Positions 1 to 10,400 of a DNA stretch of 64,000 nt are shown here, one piece after another. The DNA lies in the NCBI GenBank assembly GCA_963971405.1, contig OZ020491.1, positions 20,702,855 to 20,766,854 of the forward strand. Reading direction: 5' to 3'. The number at the start of each line of letters is the position of its first letter. The stretch's first letter is position 1. The position numbers and the translations under genes were made by a program. The notes under the pieces are model-generated. The model was not told the DNA's origin. It was given only the letters and a program-made list of their open reading frames with translations, and did not search any database. Source of the DNA: Psococerastis gibbosa (lineage: Eukaryota; Arthropoda; Insecta; Psocodea; Psocidae).

Positions 1-120
1 TCAAATTTGCAACGCAATCAGAAAAACAAAACTCAGCCAAGATGGCTGCCAATCCTGTTTTCTTCTGTTAATTTCCAATATTTGGCTTACTCCTTATTTT
101 TTCAGATTATACTATTTTAT

Positions 121-226
121 TACATTGCTTCGGGCATCTACTTGGGTACCCAGCCCTGATAGAAGACGGGTCAGCACGTCACCAAATGGCTAACCTGTCA
201 AGGGTGGCGTTGGCGAGTAAGTTTTG
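121..226 (+). mobile_element. 3' end of a non-LTR retrotransposon (RNase H-type LINE)
   Basis: The text ggtcagcacgtcaccaaatg..caagggtggcgttggcgagtaag is nearly the same as the end of the LINE at 12740-12800. It encodes SARHQMA..RVALA before a stop. The copy is heavily truncated and sits in a MAN1 intron. Confidence 0.6.
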
Positions 227-260
227 TAATTAGCTAACAATTAATTATTGTTTCTTTTAG

Positions 261-455
261 CACTTGTTATCGGCTATGGGCTCGTGTACATCATTAAGTA
301 CTATGTGAATTCTATGAAAAAAGAAGAAGAGCAAGTAATGCGTTTAGTTGAGCGGATCCTGAGTGAAGTGACCGAAGTCTGCGATCGCAATCAGCAGGAG
401 TTTGTAGCCGTGCGTCATGTCCATGATGCGCTTATACCTCCTGCCCATAGAACTG
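261..455 (+). CDS. LEMD3: MAN1 exon: end of last membrane helix and start of MSC domain
   Basis: The acceptor is tttcttttag and the donor gtaagt. The exon has two leading bases, then 64 codons and one base (phase 1 out). It encodes the helix end, then basic and acidic residues (NSMKKEEEQVMRLVERIL) and a conserved-looking EFVAVRHVHDALIPP segment typical of the MAN1/Src1 winged-helix start. An in-frame ATG inside the upstream intron sequence is not a real start. Confidence 0.85.
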
Positions 456-3400
456 GTAAGTCGTCGAGAAAGATAAATAAATAAATAACGACTTTATTTT
501 TACCTGGGCGAACCATAACACTACAATGTCTTCTATGGGCTAACCCAGGTAAGGCAAAGAATGGTTAAAATTACAATAATCAAGATTCTTAAGACTAGTG
601 TTGTTAGTATTGTCCTAAAGTTTCCCTAATTCAATAAAAACACAAACAAAACGAGAAAAACAAAAAGGATTCAAAACAGCATGGACTGTGTCAAGGCCAA
701 ATGCTGCGATACCGACCTTTGCCGGGCTAGCAGGTGAGACCTGAGGCTTTTTTTGAAAGTGGCAAGGGATGGCTGGGACTTTATGCTACAGGGGAGTTTA
801 TTCCACTCCCTTGTAGTTTGGATAGATAGATAGGAAGGTAGTCTCAAGGGGCACGTAAATAGCTTTGCTTAGAGTTCCTTATAGGAGAGATGGGACATTC
901 AATTGCGCCAAAAATATTTTTTTTTTTTTGTAAAGGTTAAGCTACCCCTACGAAAATAAAAAAAATTGGTTACGTATCGTTTATTTAGCTTAAAAGAAAC
1001 CCATTTCTGAATGAATTAAAGGTCGGCGAAGCATAATTATTTACTTACAGCCCATTTTATGGAAGAAACCTGTCAGAGGCATGTAAATAAAACAATCCTT
1101 GTTAAAATATGGATTATTATGCCAATTGGACGTTTGTCTTCCACTTTAAATGCATTTTCATCCGACTTGTTGAGCCGCGGGGTAGCTTACTTTTTTTTTA
1201 ATTTCTGGGGCCACTCGCCACGTCTCCTACGACCAGTCATTGGAAATACGTGCCAGGTGGCCCCCAGGACTCTAAAAAATCTCTTTCGGCTCTGTCCGCT
1301 CAGGTGTAGGAAGATTTCGTTAAATATAACATTTTGAACGCGGAGTGGTTTTAGGCTCAGGGGGTCATGAAATGAAAAGTTGTGTAGAAATTTTCCGGAA
1401 GTCAACCGTTCTCTTGATTAACTCTTTTATTTTCAGCAATGGCTTCTTTATGGCAGAAAGCTGTGGCGTTCATAGGAAACAATGAGTCGCGTGTTCGAAG
1501 AGAGATACAGACTGTATGGGGGGAACAGACTGAGGTTTGGAGGCCTCTGACGGCGTCCAGTCCAACTACACCTGCCACCAATCTGCCTTCTCCTGATAAC
1601 CACTTGTACCCGGACTTGTAAGTTCTTGTCACATCTGAAGGGTCGGCCAACTGGCTGCCATTATTTGGTCCCAAACTTCCACCAAATTCAAATTTTCAAT
1701 AAGAATTCGCAGTCACTGTTGAATGTCCTTATATACATAGAACATTGTGGATTGTAAACTTTAGACACAATTGGCCATTTCTATATTTAACACAACGTCT
1801 CAATTGTTTAACGAACAAAACGTCGTTGTTGGCGTGGTACTGTATGTATGGTATTGTATAATATCTCTGAACTCGCAGGTCAGCTTTATCTCACCAAGGA
1901 AGCCGTCGAGTGTGGCAGGGAGAGGCATTCGAGACCAGTGATGGCTCAATAAACGCTTTGCCCGTGGCGCCCACACAGTGTCTTAAGATTAGGCACATGT
2001 TTCAGGAAAATAGGTGAGTTTTTTGAATTTATTAGATGGAAATCCTTTAGCGTAGTTCTTACAAAAGTAAGAAAGTCTTTGATTGCGTTCAAGGATGATT
2101 CCGACCTAGTGCTGCGCACTTGACCGAATGTTAATGAATCCGTTCACCGATTCAGTTCACCGTTTCCTTTGAACAGATAACCTGTTAAAGGAATTACAAC
2201 TCACAAATGAATACAACCGACAACCTTGCAACAGTTTTTTTTTTCAACGGGTGACCTGACGTTCTGTTGATGGCGAACCGACAAGATGGAACTGTTGATT
2301 CGATTGCTCAACGGCTTCGGTGGCAAGGTGGTAGCGTGCTTGCACTTGTGCGAGTCTCTTCACACCATGTGATCGGAGACGGGCTGTCACTCAACACGGG
2401 TACTAACCTACGAAAGCGACTGGAGAGGTAAATCAGGTACACTTAGTGAATTGTTCCTATGTATGCGAATTAACATTTTTTTTATGAAGAGGAAACATTT
2501 GCGCTAGCCCATCAGCGGGCTTACTATGGCGATTAGTACTAACCGATTCATGGGGTTAAAAATGTTAACAAAACAATTTTGAATAGCACATTCCATTGTA
2601 AAATAATCTTGTTTACATTTTTAATCCCAGGTTAGGATTAAGAATAACCGAACCGACTGAACAACTGATTGAACTGTTAAGTCACCTGAACCGCTGTTTA
2701 GATCATCGTTATAAACGGATTCAACAGCTCAGTTCACTTATGAACGAGAACAGTGCTACTCTGTTAAAATTTGCCTTCTACCACTTTTACCACATCCCAT
2801 AGCTTGGGTAATCCAGGGAATTATTTATACCATTTAAATCCATTAATTGAAATAACCGAGCAGACGACATTCATTTTGTTTTTGTCATGTTGGTTCCACA
2901 GAGCTCAGTTGGAGACATACACTGCTCTGAGCAGATAGGTCGACATACTGTAGGAGATCCCGCCAAGCCTTAACCTATTGCTAACCGTTCATTTGCTGAT
3001 TTAAGACGCCGTTACAAAACATTGTCAATTAATTATGACCTCTCAGCTAGAAAGCGTGACGGTGAGGCGTTGGGTTTGTGTGGAAACTGGAGTACAAGTA
3101 CAAAGTCTTTCATGACCGGAGTTACTTGATGAAGCAGTAGAATCTGGGATGATAGGCAGTGTTCGATCTGAAAGCGTACTTCCAAACGTTTTGTCAACCT
3201 CTACGGTCGACATCTTCAGTGGCACTGCAACTTGTATATCGGAGGCCTCGCAGCAACGTTTGTAAGTGCGCGGCTTCATCAAACTGGCGTATGTTGTACA
3301 GTACGCTAAATATTGATTTTTTTTTTTCAGAGACTATGGCGCTAATTGGGAAGTAGCTGTGCGGGACGCCATTATTGAGAAGTGCGAAGGAGTGGAGATT

Positions 3401-5712
3401 GTTCACATTGCAGTAGACACTCAGTCCAAAGAAGGTTGTGTTTTCGTCAAGTGTATGTCACTGGCTGATGCCGGGCTGGCCTTCCGTCGGTTGCATGGCT
3501 GCTGGTTTGATGGTGAGTATTTTTTGGTACCCTCGGTTTATCTTTTATTTGCTTCTGCTTAAGAATGATTGTTTTTATAACAATGATTTTTTTTTAAATA
3601 AAAGCTTAATCGCATACAAACAATTTAATGAATGCATCCGATTAACCTATTCAATCGCCTCACTAAGCCACCTAATAGGTACTTGTGTTGAGTTACGACC
3701 GACACGTCTCCGACTACAAGGTGTGTAGATACTCACATAAGTACAAGCACGCTACCAGCTTGCCACCGAAGTCACTAAATGATGACACGTTTTTTTTTTT
3801 TTTTTTTAATTTTTATTACCACCAACCTGGAATGGCATCACAGCAAAACACCTAAATAGCACAAGAATAAACTGGCAGAGAAGGTGGGACGCATACCGAA
3901 CCACGACCCTAAAGGCCATACAACCAAACATCCCAAAACGACCTTGGTTCTGGAAAAACCCTCTCCCAAAAAAGGTCCAAACCACGGCCATAAGACTGCG
4001 GTTGGGTCACGCTTCCTTCCCATGTCATCTAGCACGGATCGGTGTCCGAGAGACTCCTCTCTGTGAGTGTGGGGATCAAGAGGGTACTCCGGACCACATC
4101 ACTTTTGAGTGCCCCCTCTACAGGCGGGCGAGGACACAGCTTATTAGCTTATTAGCAGGTTGCAGGACCAGGGGAAGTTGCCGCCATTCACGTATATGGA
4201 TGTGCTCCAGGACTTAGAGAGGTGCTGACGGAGGTGGTCCGCTTCCTGGAGATTATCGGGCAAAAGTGGTAGGACGTTGGGCAAGCTGTTTTAGACGGTC
4301 CCTGGGCAACCTCGTTGTCCAGTGAGCCCCCGATAGCAGTCTCTTGCCAGATGGATTTGGTAATGGCTGTATACCCTTAAGGAAAAAAAAAAAATGATGG
4401 GTACTTGGATGCTTCTGATGCTCGGATTACAGGGGGTTGTTATTTCACATTGGCAATGGTAGGGTTTTGGTTAAGGTCAAAGTTATGAGCGTCGCATGAA
4501 GTATTTACAAGTAAATAAGTAGCCGTCAGAAAGAAGAAATGTAAGGGTGCTTGCCACGACTATTTTATGCGTATGAATTATGAGTAAATGGTGTGTAAAT
4601 GGCCTTTTAGGATTTTAGTTATACTTTCTTTATATTATTTGTATGTTTTTTCATTTTTTTTTGTAATAACCTATTGGACAACCATTTCATTGTATTGTAT
4701 TATTTATTATGGGTTAATTGTAAGAGTGGGCTACAAGGACCTAAATTCGCCCAAATGGACAATAAAGGAAATTTTCTTAGCAAGCTTTTTTATTTTCGAA
4801 ACGGTAAGTAAATGTACCATATAAAAAACTGATGTACCTAGACTACTTGAACTGCTTTTTCGTTGAATTGAAAACGACTTTATTGCAAAAAAAAAAATAA
4901 TAATAAAGGCGAACAATGAGACTATAAAGTCTTCTTTTCATGCTAACCTTAAAAAACAAAAATATTGTATTAATTATTGATAAAAATTAATTAGTGAAGA
5001 AACAAGAGAGGAAGAGAGGAAAAAAGAAGGATAAGGGGGGGGGGGGGGAAGATCCATTGTCGTCACCATTATGAGACCGGAGAGTTTCAAGCGTTATCTA
5101 AGATATATTGTTTAATTATTTTCTTAAGAGTGTACAGCCCGTAGGAAATTGGCAGCTCGAATTTTAATACTTTTTATTTTTTATTTAATTAACTGAGCAT
5201 GTTATTAAAGATTTGGCTCATCAAAGTTGTAGAAGACTACTTCATGCATCATATTATAAGATATTTTTAATTTTCGAAATTGTAGTTTTTCAGAAACATG
5301 CAAAGATTTAATAAACAATAACTTTACACGCATAATCGATTTTATAACTATTTATAACTAAAAATACCTTATTATATGATGCATGAAGTAGTCTTCTACA
5401 ACTTTGATTAGCCAAATCTTTAATAACATGCTTAATTAATAAAATAAAAAATAAAAATAATTAAATTTCGGGCGGCCACTTTCCTACGGCCTGTACACTC
5501 TTAAAGCTACTAAGTGAACTAGCTGCCCTAACCTCCAATGGTAGGTTGTAAAAAATTTTAATTTCCATATATTTACTTTTTCAGGAGCGTTGGTGACAGC
5601 GAGGTACCTACGTCTGGAACGATACTATGAGAGATTCCCTGAATCTGTTAACTTCAAAGTGCCACTGAAGCCATCAAACAATCTAAAGCTGAGTCTCGGA
5701 GGTGTGGCTTGA
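261..5712 (+). CDS. LEMD3: MAN1/LEMD3-like inner nuclear membrane protein, C-terminal five exons (partial gene)
   Basis: Five exons join in one frame: 261-455, 1437-1617, 1879-2013, 3331-3512 and 5585-5712. They give 272 residues and a stop. Every junction has AG/GT borders and matching phases (1,2,2,1). The first 15 residues (LVIGYGLVYIIKYYV) are the end of a membrane helix. A charged linker and the winged-helix MSC domain follow, then a UHM/RRM-like segment (VEIVHIAVDTQSKEGCVFVK; ADAGLAFRRLHGCWFDG) and the tail YLRLERYYERFPES. In this family the C-terminal domain lies in the nucleoplasm, binds DNA and receptor SMADs, and dampens TGF-beta/BMP signalling. The LEM domain and first membrane helix lie upstream of the window. 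The RRM-like tail favours LEMD3/MAN1 over LEMD2. The gene converges with the LRPPRC-like gene. Identity rests on recognised motifs, not on a search. Confidence 0.85.
476..860 (-). mobile_element. 5'-truncated non-LTR retrotransposon: reverse transcriptase tail and 3' UTR
   Basis: Read on the minus strand, a segment near 710-820 gives REWNKLPCSIKSQPSLATFK and KSLRSHLLARQ, the usual end of a LINE reverse-transcriptase ORF. A 3' UTR ending AATAAAGTCGTTATTTATT follows. The 3' UTR is shared, in the other orientation, with 13620-13822. Confidence 0.65.
862..1436. other. MAN1 intron, nothing recognised
   Basis: AT-rich intron sequence with a poly-T run near 920. I see no repeat match elsewhere in the window and no coding signal. 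Confidence 0.5.
1437..1617 (+). CDS. LEMD3: MAN1 exon: winged-helix (MSC) domain
   Basis: The acceptor is ttattttcag and the donor gtaagt (phase 1 in, 2 out). It encodes LWQKAVAFIGNNESRVRREI and a WRPL segment, which fit the DNA-binding winged helix of the MAN1/LEM2 C-terminal domain. A Ser/Thr/Pro-rich loop follows. Confidence 0.85.
1879..2013 (+). CDS. LEMD3: MAN1 exon: MSC to UHM linker
   Basis: The acceptor is actcgcag and the donor gtgagt (phase 2 in, 2 out). It encodes RRVWQGEAFE followed by PTQCLKIRHMFQEN. The segment containing CLKIRHMF is characteristic of the MAN1 start of the RRM-like domain. Confidence 0.85.
2305..2520 (+). repeat. SINE-like repeat, copy 1 (family 2)
   Basis: The text ggcttcggtggcaaggtggtagcgtgcttg, with a later gagacg, matches the reverse complement of 3597-3790 and 24575-24760. 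The head TGGTAGCGTGCT resembles a Pol III A box. No clear B box is seen. Confidence 0.45.
2521..3330. other. MAN1 intron with old repeat debris
   Basis: Positions 2560-2635 match the inner part of the MITE at 41988-42259 (aattttgaatagcac, atcttgtttacattttta). The rest is unrecognised. Confidence 0.4.
3331..3512 (+). CDS. LEMD3: MAN1 exon: UHM/RRM-like SMAD-binding region
   Basis: A long pyrimidine tract and ttcag precede the exon; the donor is gtgagt (phase 2 in, 1 out). It encodes NWEVAVRDAIIEKCEGVEI, then EGCVFVKCMSLADAGLAF and LHGCWFDG, the RNP-like beta strands and helix of the U2AF-homology motif. The family uses this domain to bind R-SMADs. Confidence 0.9.
3597..3790 (-). repeat. SINE-like repeat, copy 2 (family 2)
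   Basis: Close to 24575-24760 in the same orientation and to 2305-2520 inverted. It shares aatcgcatacaaacaatt, ccgattaacct and gccaccgaagtc. It ends at a poly-T tract near 3790 that borders the LINE relic. Confidence 0.5.
3832..4340 (+). mobile_element. Non-LTR retrotransposon C-terminal fragment
   Basis: An open frame reads NGITAKHLNSTRINWQRRWD, then RLRLGHASFPCHLARIGV and CECGDQEGTPDHITFECPLY. This is the RNase H end plus the Cys/His cluster (C-x-C..H..C) found at the C-terminus of I/Jockey/R1-type LINE ORF2. It is 5'-truncated and interrupted after about 4170. It lies in the last MAN1 intron. Confidence 0.75.
4700..4930. repeat. LINE/SINE 3' tail remnants
   Basis: Positions 4710-4760 share text with 29285-29330 inverted (taagagtgg..aattcgccca). 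Positions 4864-4930 share the aaaacgactttattgc..gcgaacaat tail with 27095-27150. Confidence 0.4.
5126..5503. mobile_element. Foldback MITE, TTAAGAGTGTAC family, copy 1
   Basis: Long inverted arms begin cttaagagtgtacagccc and end with the reverse complement. Each arm carries gtagaagactacttcatgca. Relatives are at 24858-24975 (half), 39227-39626, 51400-51780 and 54237-54630. It has no coding capacity and would form a hairpin of about 380 nt. Confidence 0.8.
5585..5712 (+). CDS. LEMD3: MAN1 last coding exon with stop
   Basis: The acceptor is ctttttcag (phase 1 in) and the TGA stop is at 5710-5712. It encodes ALVTARYLRLERYYERFPES and a Lys/Ser/Leu-rich end. The coding end and the sequence after it recur about 190 bp downstream (see the 3' UTR duplication). 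Confidence 0.88.
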
Positions 5713-6060
5713 CAATAAGGTCTGTTGATCTATTTGACGTGCAATGCTACGAGGCAATCCGTACTTTAACCTAGTATTTAGAACCAGAGACCGCTTAAGA
5801 AGAATGTGTGGTTATCGAGACAAAAAGTTGAATTTAGTACCAATGAAGACATTAAACAATTTAAAGCTGAGTGTTGGAGATAGGGCTTGACGGGGTGTGC
5901 TACAAAGTCAGCAGTCTATTGATCTATCTGAAGTGTGATGTGTAATGCTGTAAGGCCATCCGTACTTCAACCTAGAATTTAGGAGGTGTGGTCATAGAGA
6001 CAAAACATTAAAAAATTCCAGGGTAGATGTTTTTCGAATAAAAATTTCTGTTTGATTTTA
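5713..6060 (+). other. MAN1 3' UTR with tandem-duplicated stop-codon region
   Basis: The coding end around 5650-5715 is followed by about 120 bp that recur, diverged, at about 5838-6010. The second copy still shows the ancestral ccaatgaagacattaaacaa-type text and its own ggcttgac stop context. An AATAAA at 6037-6042 is a plausible polyadenylation signal. Confidence 0.6.
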
Positions 6061-6960
6061 CATTTTGTAATATTCTTTCACATGAGTCCCCTCTGCAAAG
6101 GTATGGTTTTGCCGTCTGGGATGGGGAAGGAGGGATGAGAATAAACCCCTACTACATTGCAAGTGTTCGATATTTAATGCAGCCATTCGCCATAGCTTGT
6201 GGGATCACGATATTATTTCCATAGCGGTATTCACTACTGTGTTGATAGAAAAAGGAAAACACTCAGGTTGAGGGTACCTCCGTCAATCTTAGAAATAGAA
6301 AAACCTAACCTAACTCACCTCCAAAGTTTCTTTGCCTTTGGCTGTTAACATATGAACATCTGCTGTAGTCCACCTTTTGCCACATGTTTCCTTTTGTTGT
6401 TTTTTTTATTAATTTCTGTCGCAGAGGTAATTTTTTTAATTAATTAAAAATAAAAAGCAAGATTCAAATTCAAAACAACAGATATGGTCGTTTTCGATTT
6501 CCCAAGTACAGTTCCCCAACCTACCGGTCGGGTAAAGTGGGAAACGTAGAGATACATGGCATTATTTCTCTATGTAGAAAAACTGGAGGTCTATTTTTCG
6601 ATTTTCCTTCAGTTTTCTAATTTCCCTTAGGAGAAAATCAAACGCAGTGAATACCCCTGCTGTGTTGATAGAACAGGGAAAAAACTCAAGGCGAGGGTAC
6701 TACCTCCGATAGAATTGGTATTACTAAGAAAAAAAGTAATAAAATTGTCATTATTTTCCAAATTTATTAAATTAGCAATAACAAAATTGCCATTATGAAC
6801 ATTAAATATCGGCCTATAAACGCAGACTCTGAGCATAGAATGACACAAATCGCACTTAACTTTGGGTGTAAAAGTTACATTGTAGATTATTATTTAGGCT
6901 CTTTATAGACAAGACAGTAAAATACAAACGGCTGAGATGAATGTCATAAGAACAGCCCCT
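6061..6960. other. Intergenic region between convergent genes
   Basis: It contains two diverged copies of a segment (6205-6300 and 6640-6730, sharing tgtgttgatagaa and gagggtac). No gene is seen. Confidence 0.45.
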
Positions 6961-6964
6961 CAGC

Positions 6965-7225
6965 GGACAAGAAGTGCTAGGATTAGTAATGAAGTGATGA
7001 GAAGAGAGCTCGGGGTGGAAGGACCACTGCTAGAGAAGATAGCGAGGAGGAGATAGTTCGGGCTAATAATGCTAATGGATACGCTAGGAAATGACTGGAG
7101 GAAGAAATAGAGGGAGGAAGAGGGAGGCCAAGAAAAAGAGATTCAGACACCAGATTGAGAACGGTCTCAAGAAGAGTGGAGGAGGCACACCGGGGAAACT
7201 GGAGCTGAAAATTGATCATATGATG
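6965..7225 (+). mobile_element. RTE/Jockey-like LINE C-terminal relic
   Basis: Frames read ISNEVMRRELGVEGPLLEKI, a stop, then after a frameshift KKRFRHQIENGLKK. These match the usual LINE tail of E/K/R-rich RELG..GPLLEKIARR followed by GRPRKRW-like text. It lies just past the LRPPRC stop codon. Confidence 0.65.
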
Positions 7226-7317
7226 CTAAAAATAAAGCTAAAAGATAGCAGCCAACTGCTAAGACAGCTAAAAGATAACATTTGCTGATTGAATAACTTC
7301 AATCATGGCAAATAAAT

Positions 7318-7442
7318 TCATGTTTTCGCCGTTGCTGCCACTAGCGCAGCTAGACTTGATTTATGTTTATCAGACATGGCTATCTTCAGTTCTTCTAGCT
7401 CTTTCCAAAACGTTAATGCGCCCTCCGTGTCGCCCTTTCGAT
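7318..7442 (-). CDS. LRPPRC: LRPPRC last exon with stop
   Basis: Phase 1 in; the junction makes an Asn codon. It encodes RKGDTEGALTFWKELEELK and ends with a TGA at 7320-7318. The acceptor is ttttcattgcag. Confidence 0.78.
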
Positions 7443-10400
7443 CTGCAATGAAAACAAGAATTGACTTTTAGCTGGATTAATGCTTTTGGAGTCGGTGAAC
7501 TTCTCTCTTGCACATCATTTGCACTTACTAGCTAAATATGACAGAAGCACTCGTTAATTGCTCTGAATACAAAATACCTTATGAATGTATAAAGCCTGCG
7601 TTTTATTGCTTTCCAATTTATACGTAGTATAAGGAAAGCTTTGTGATGGTCAACATTTTCGATTCCGGATTTACACGTTTTGAGGTCCCAGGAACCTAAA
7701 AAAGTGGTTTGTGGGCAAACTAGACAGTGGATTGTTATGGAATTCGGCATGTTGGTTCATAAAAATCATACCTCGAGACTATTTTTTTTATTTTGGGCTA
7801 ACTCAATTTGGGGGGGTTTTATTCTCAGAAACTCATTGTCATAAGAGTTAACTTAGTAAAATATCACATAAAAATATCGTCACGACCGGTTTCGACAGAT
7901 CGTCATTCTCAAGTGAGCAGATAAAACTTAAAATAAAAACAAGTAATTGCAAGTTATAAACATTAAGTCACGTTATAAATATAAATAAAAATACATTACA
8001 TATACGATCCTGCTGCCAAGTCCAACAAAGGAGAATTGCTGATAAACGTTATATCATTTAATAGGGGTTTATTCCTATTGACAGCTTCTTTTATTTCAAT
8101 GGTTTCCAGATTATCCAGCAATTTTCCTTTGTTGGCTATGTGTAATATTTTAAAACTCTTAAAGGTACACGAATGTCCTGTGTTGTTTACATGTTGGGCT
8201 AGCTTTGATTGCGTATCTGTTTTACCTATTCCTTTAAAATGCTTATACAGTCTCTTCTTAAATTGTCTTACTGTTTGCCCAACAATCACAATCGTCACAT
8301 AATAGTTGGTACACTCCTGATTTCCTATCTCTCTCCATTTTTGACTTGCAATTGATCAATTTTCTCCCCATTGACCCTAAAGTATAGTAAGCTACAGATT
8401 TCTTCACCTTCTCCTTTACGAAGACTCCCAAATAGTTACTAATTTTTCCTATGTAGGGAATTTTTACAAATTTTTTATCCTGTATGGGGTCAGGTGTGTA
8501 CACCAGAGATAGAGCTATTTTTATTTTATGTTTGTTTAAAATAATGTTCACAATATCCGCTGGGTACCCATTATTAGTAGCGGGTTTATCCCTTAGAGCC
8601 CTTACCATGAAAAAATGTAATAATTGTAAAAATGTATTGTATTGAAGGAAATAAATAAATATTGTATTGTATATTGTAAATATTTGAAGGATTGTATGAT
8701 ATTCCGTTTTAAATGCCATATTATCCATAGGGATATTTAAAAGCCTGTGAATCATTGCATGAATTTATATTTATAACGTGACTTAATGTTTATAACTTGC
8801 AATTACTTGTTTTTATTTTAAGTTTTATCTGCTCACTTTAGAATGACAATCTGTCGAAACCGGTCGTGACGATATTTTTATGTGATATTTTACTAAGTTA
8901 ACTCTTATGACAATGTGTTCAAAATATTACAAAGTTACAAAGGAGACGATTTTATATACTCAAAAAACTCCAAAAAAAAACGTCTAAAAAAATTATTTCT
9001 CAAAAACGGCTCCAACGATTTCTTTTAAAGTCATATATATTGTAGCTCTTATTAATGTTAATAAAATGCGGGGGGTCGCTTGCCCCTTGATAGTTTGCTT
9101 CGAGGGGTAAAAAAATCAAAAAATAAAATTTTTTAATGAAAAATGACTAAAAAATAATTTTTCTGCGAAACCTTTCTATCGCTGATTTCTACCTTCCGGC
9201 ATGTCTTAGGCGTTAAAAAGAGTAACGAAACCGGACAGGTTGCTTTCCCAAAAAAGTATTTGGTTTTGGACAAAAAAATGTTTTTTGAAAAAATGATAGA
9301 AAATTCACGCTCAAATGCATTGCGTGCCCTGCCATTATTACTGTGTTGTAATGTGTTGGTCTGATCGGTCTAGAATATGCAATGCCATCGATTAATTCAG
9401 TGCTTTGGGATTGGTGATATCCTAGGCGATTGCCAGAGGGGGTCCTTTGGTTCCGGACGCTCAAATATCAAGTCCATATTTTAAATATATCTAATAGACA
9501 AATTTGTAAACCAATGTTCACGCGCTACACAGATGAGCCTTTTTATCCTACGGCAGTGCGCTACTTTGTAAAGCTAGCCTTGTGAGCTCTCCAGAGGCTT
9601 AATCTGCACTACAACGCATTTATTTAAAAAAAAAAAATCATAATAATAACTTACTAAAATGTTGTAGGATCAGTGATATAAGAAAATCTGGGTCCATTCT
9701 TGGAACATCCAAGCTGGCTTGAAGTAACGTCTTAAGAGCTTTCAAATGGCCAAGTTCCATTGCTCTTTGAGCTTGGTTCTTTAGTTGCTCGGTTTCCAAG
9801 CTCATATTTCCGCTCTAAAAACAAACAATTGTATAGTGTGCAATTTTTTGCGATGATATTTTGACTAGCGGAGTTATAGGAACTGTTTCAAGCAGACAGG
9901 TACGCGTGAGCACGTTGTGTTCAGGGCGGATCAGTGGCGTAACGATAGGTCTAATGGAGGGGGCATTCGATTTTGAAAACAGTAACGTTTTGATTTTGCA
10001 GACGGAGGATATAACTGCAAGCCAGCAGTCCCTCCTGCAGTCTGCACTATTTTCCATGATTCATGCATCTTTCTCTTAAGTACACTTTTCTACCTTATTG
10101 ATTCTTACCGTGAGATATTGTCTTAATATTGAAGGATCTCCATGATGGGCTAGTGCAAGGATAAGTGTAGCTTGTGTACTAGGCATGCCATGTACATTTG
10201 CAGCTGCTTGTACTAAACGGTTCAGCAAGTGAACTTTGTCGCTAGATATCACGGCCTGCATAAGTTCTTGCTGTAGCGGTGTTACTCTATTCTGTTCTGC
10301 AAACTGATTAAATTTTTCAACTGCCCCTTCGATGTTATTGCTGGAAATAAAAAATACAATATTTCAATGTGCATTAGCGCTAAAAAATAATAATAATATG

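Larger units (their letters stand above)
7834..8926 (-). mobile_element. Penelope-like retroelement fragment with inverted terminal repeats
   Basis: On the minus strand an open frame ends with SGVYQLLCDDCDC. A small frameshift follows, then VGQTVRQFKKRLYKHFKG. This is the GIY-YIG endonuclease pattern (GVY..Y/V-GQT..R) at the C-terminus of Penelope-like elements. Upstream residues (HRLLNIPM, NNGYPADIVNIILNKHK) match the linker after the reverse transcriptase, and the catalytic RT domain is missing. An AT-rich, repetitive insertion (about 8600-8690) splits the linker. About 150 bp inverted repeats flank it (7834-7987 and 8763-8926). It lies inside repeat family A in LRPPRC intron 11. Confidence 0.85.
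7606..9385 (+). repeat. Repeat family A copy, split by the Penelope-like element
   Basis: 7606-7833 and about 8945-9385 are the two halves of a repeat that is whole at 33232-34110 and 59543-60400. Landmarks are tgctttccaatttatacg, gtttacacgttttgaggtcc, ctaactcaatttggggggg, atgcggggggtcgcttgcc and acaggttgctttccc. The Penelope-like element interrupts it at 7834-8926. Confidence 0.75.

Noticed and set aside
1059-1674. Overlapping short frames on both strands near MAN1 exon 2
   Set aside because: They cross splice sites of the real exon or lie in intron, and show no protein-family signal.
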